Source: Aptenodytes patagonicus (taxonomy: Eukaryota; Chordata; Aves; Sphenisciformes; Spheniscidae). Taken from it: 64,000 nt of DNA. The notes beneath the pieces are model-generated. The model saw nothing but the letters and a program-made list of their open reading frames with translations. It had not been told where the DNA came from and made no database searches. The DNA lies in contig NC_134963.1 of assembly GCF_965638725.1 (NCBI RefSeq), forward strand, positions 12,366,501 to 12,430,500, read 5' to 3'. The position numbers and the translations under genes are program-made. This document shows positions 62,537 through 64,000 of this stretch, piece after piece; the first letter of the stretch is position 1, and every line of letters starts with the position of its first letter.

Positions 62537-64000
62537 GTAAGTAGCAGACACCTGGTTCTTCTGAACTGTAAATGGATCTGTGCTAAGATGTGTTATGAAC
62601 TGGAAACCCCTTACACAACCCTTCTGATAACATGTGAGCCTTGACTGGATACAGCAGCATGATATTAAATACAGGCTTACATTCAGAATATTGTTGCTTG
62701 GAGGGGAATGTAAGGGAGGTGCTTTGGTCTCTTTTCCCTAGCCAAAGTAACTGAAAGTGGGCCTTTTTTCAGGTCAGAGTTCACAGGGATGATTTCATGT
62801 TAAGTTTCTGAAAGGCTCAGAACTCTAATTAATGTGAGAAGTCTAATAATTGCCACCTTGAAAGTGGACCTATGTGAATATCTAGTCAAATTGATTAATA
62901 TCTGGACTTGAAGACTATAAATACTTGCCCCCAAAAAGGCCCTGTATGATGAAAGGGCTGAATCTCCTACTATAGAGGACATTTTGACTAGTGTCTAAGA
63001 TTCTCCTACACTTGAACTCATCCTGTCTGAACCTTATTTAATAAGAACAAATACATCTGTAGAAAAGGTACTGTCTATATAACAGATATCATCAGTCCAC
63101 TCTTTATGGAAGACTTGCTAGTGGTTTAATGGTTGCCTCAGTGCTGCTATGAAAAGGCATCTCTTAAAATGCTTGTAGTGTGCGTACAATTAACACTTAC
63201 CTGAAGCTCAGATGTCTTGCTTTGATGACTTTTGTTTTGATAGAGGTATGTCAGTGCACAACCTAATATTTTAAACTTGGGTTTTAAAATTATTTGCACT
63301 AAGATAAAACTGAACTGAGTACTTGTTAGCTGAAAGATTAATATTAAACAACTGATACTAGGCTTTAGACTGAGATTGTAGTATGAAATTTCATCTTGCT
63401 ACTAACTGCCTAAACAGTATGCTTGACCCAAAGCTCTCAATAACTACTTCTGGCATCATAAAATACTTCTAATAACTGAGTAAGTCTAAAGCATCTGTTT
63501 TTCTTGCCAAACTCTACCCAAGGACTTTTAGCCTCATCCCACTTCACTAAAAGATAGTAAAGAATGTAAATTTAGCCTGTGAGGAATTTGCAGACTGATT
63601 TCACACTTAAATCAAGACTCTTGTTTCTGACTGTCCCTTTATATTGACATGTAATTTTGATGCATAGAAGAATATCTTAAATAATTTCTCTAATATACAA
63701 ACACTTTTCAGTGTTTGCATAGTTTCAGTTGACCACTTGGCCCAATGGTTCATCTCCAGTTTACACAATTATATGTATTCATATATCTTACTCAAACTTG
63801 AATAAGGCACACTGGACTACCTGTATGCAATCTAGCACTAGGCGTTTTCTTAGCTAGGGAAGATCTATGAGCCAGCTCAGCCCTTGGCTTTGCTGGAATT
63901 TCATTTGACTGATGCATAAACTATGCTTCTAACAGAACAGGTGAAATTATTTCTGTCACTGAGACAAATGTGGCTTGTCTCTTAATGAGTCTGATGCTTG
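62537..64000 (+). other. EIF4ENIF1: EIF4ENIF1 intron 9, running off the window
   Basis: AT-rich intron with no exon that matches the next human 4E-T segment; the gene continues beyond the window. Confidence 0.7.

Overview
This window is vertebrate nuclear DNA, most likely from a bird. It has short exons in compact introns, GT-AG splice sites, CpG-island promoters and CR1 retroposon fragments of the avian type (36401-36672 on the minus strand, 56876-57069 on the plus strand). No prokaryotic gene organisation, CRISPR array, tRNA or rRNA was seen. Species cannot be fixed from sequence alone. Gene identities come from reading spliced exons and comparing them with family sequences known to me; no database search was possible.

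Three protein genes fill the window, in the conserved order also found on human 22q12. (1) PISD, plus strand, runs from a first exon at or before position 1 (ends 209) to a coding end at 13126, with a 3' UTR reaching perhaps 15745. It makes phosphatidylserine decarboxylase; six coding exons were resolved and give 340 residues from the ATG at 6836. (2) SFI1, minus strand, has its stop at 15971-15973 and its likely start ATG at 45016-45018. Thirty-two coding exons join in one open frame of 1218 codons plus stop, and encode a centrin-binding, Trp-rich repeat protein of the centriole. (3) EIF4ENIF1 (4E-T), plus strand, has its ATG at 49112 and nine coding exons up to 62536 (506 codons); the rest lies beyond the window.

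Layout: 1-209 PISD first exon in a CpG island; 210-13126 PISD exons and introns; 13127-15970 convergent 3' ends of PISD and SFI1; 15971-45018 SFI1; 45037-49083 a GC-rich divergent promoter region between SFI1 and EIF4ENIF1, with two CpG islands (about 45815-46700 and 47540-48830); 49084-64000 the first half of EIF4ENIF1. Most of the sequence is intron, with homopolymer runs and A/C-rich low-complexity tracts.

The genes do not form a pathway. PISD makes phosphatidylethanolamine, SFI1 builds centrioles with centrin, and 4E-T represses translation and organises P-bodies. Their arrangement (tail-to-tail PISD/SFI1, head-to-head SFI1/EIF4ENIF1) is the main regulatory point. I found no undescribed system. 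The best items for a second look are a 20-nt near-perfect inverted repeat flanking a poly(A) signal in the PISD 3' UTR, a 28-nt SFI1 microexon, an apparent loss of about two SFI1 repeats relative to the human protein, a conserved alternative PISD N-terminus, and a duplicated poly-G minisatellite in the SFI1-side CpG island.
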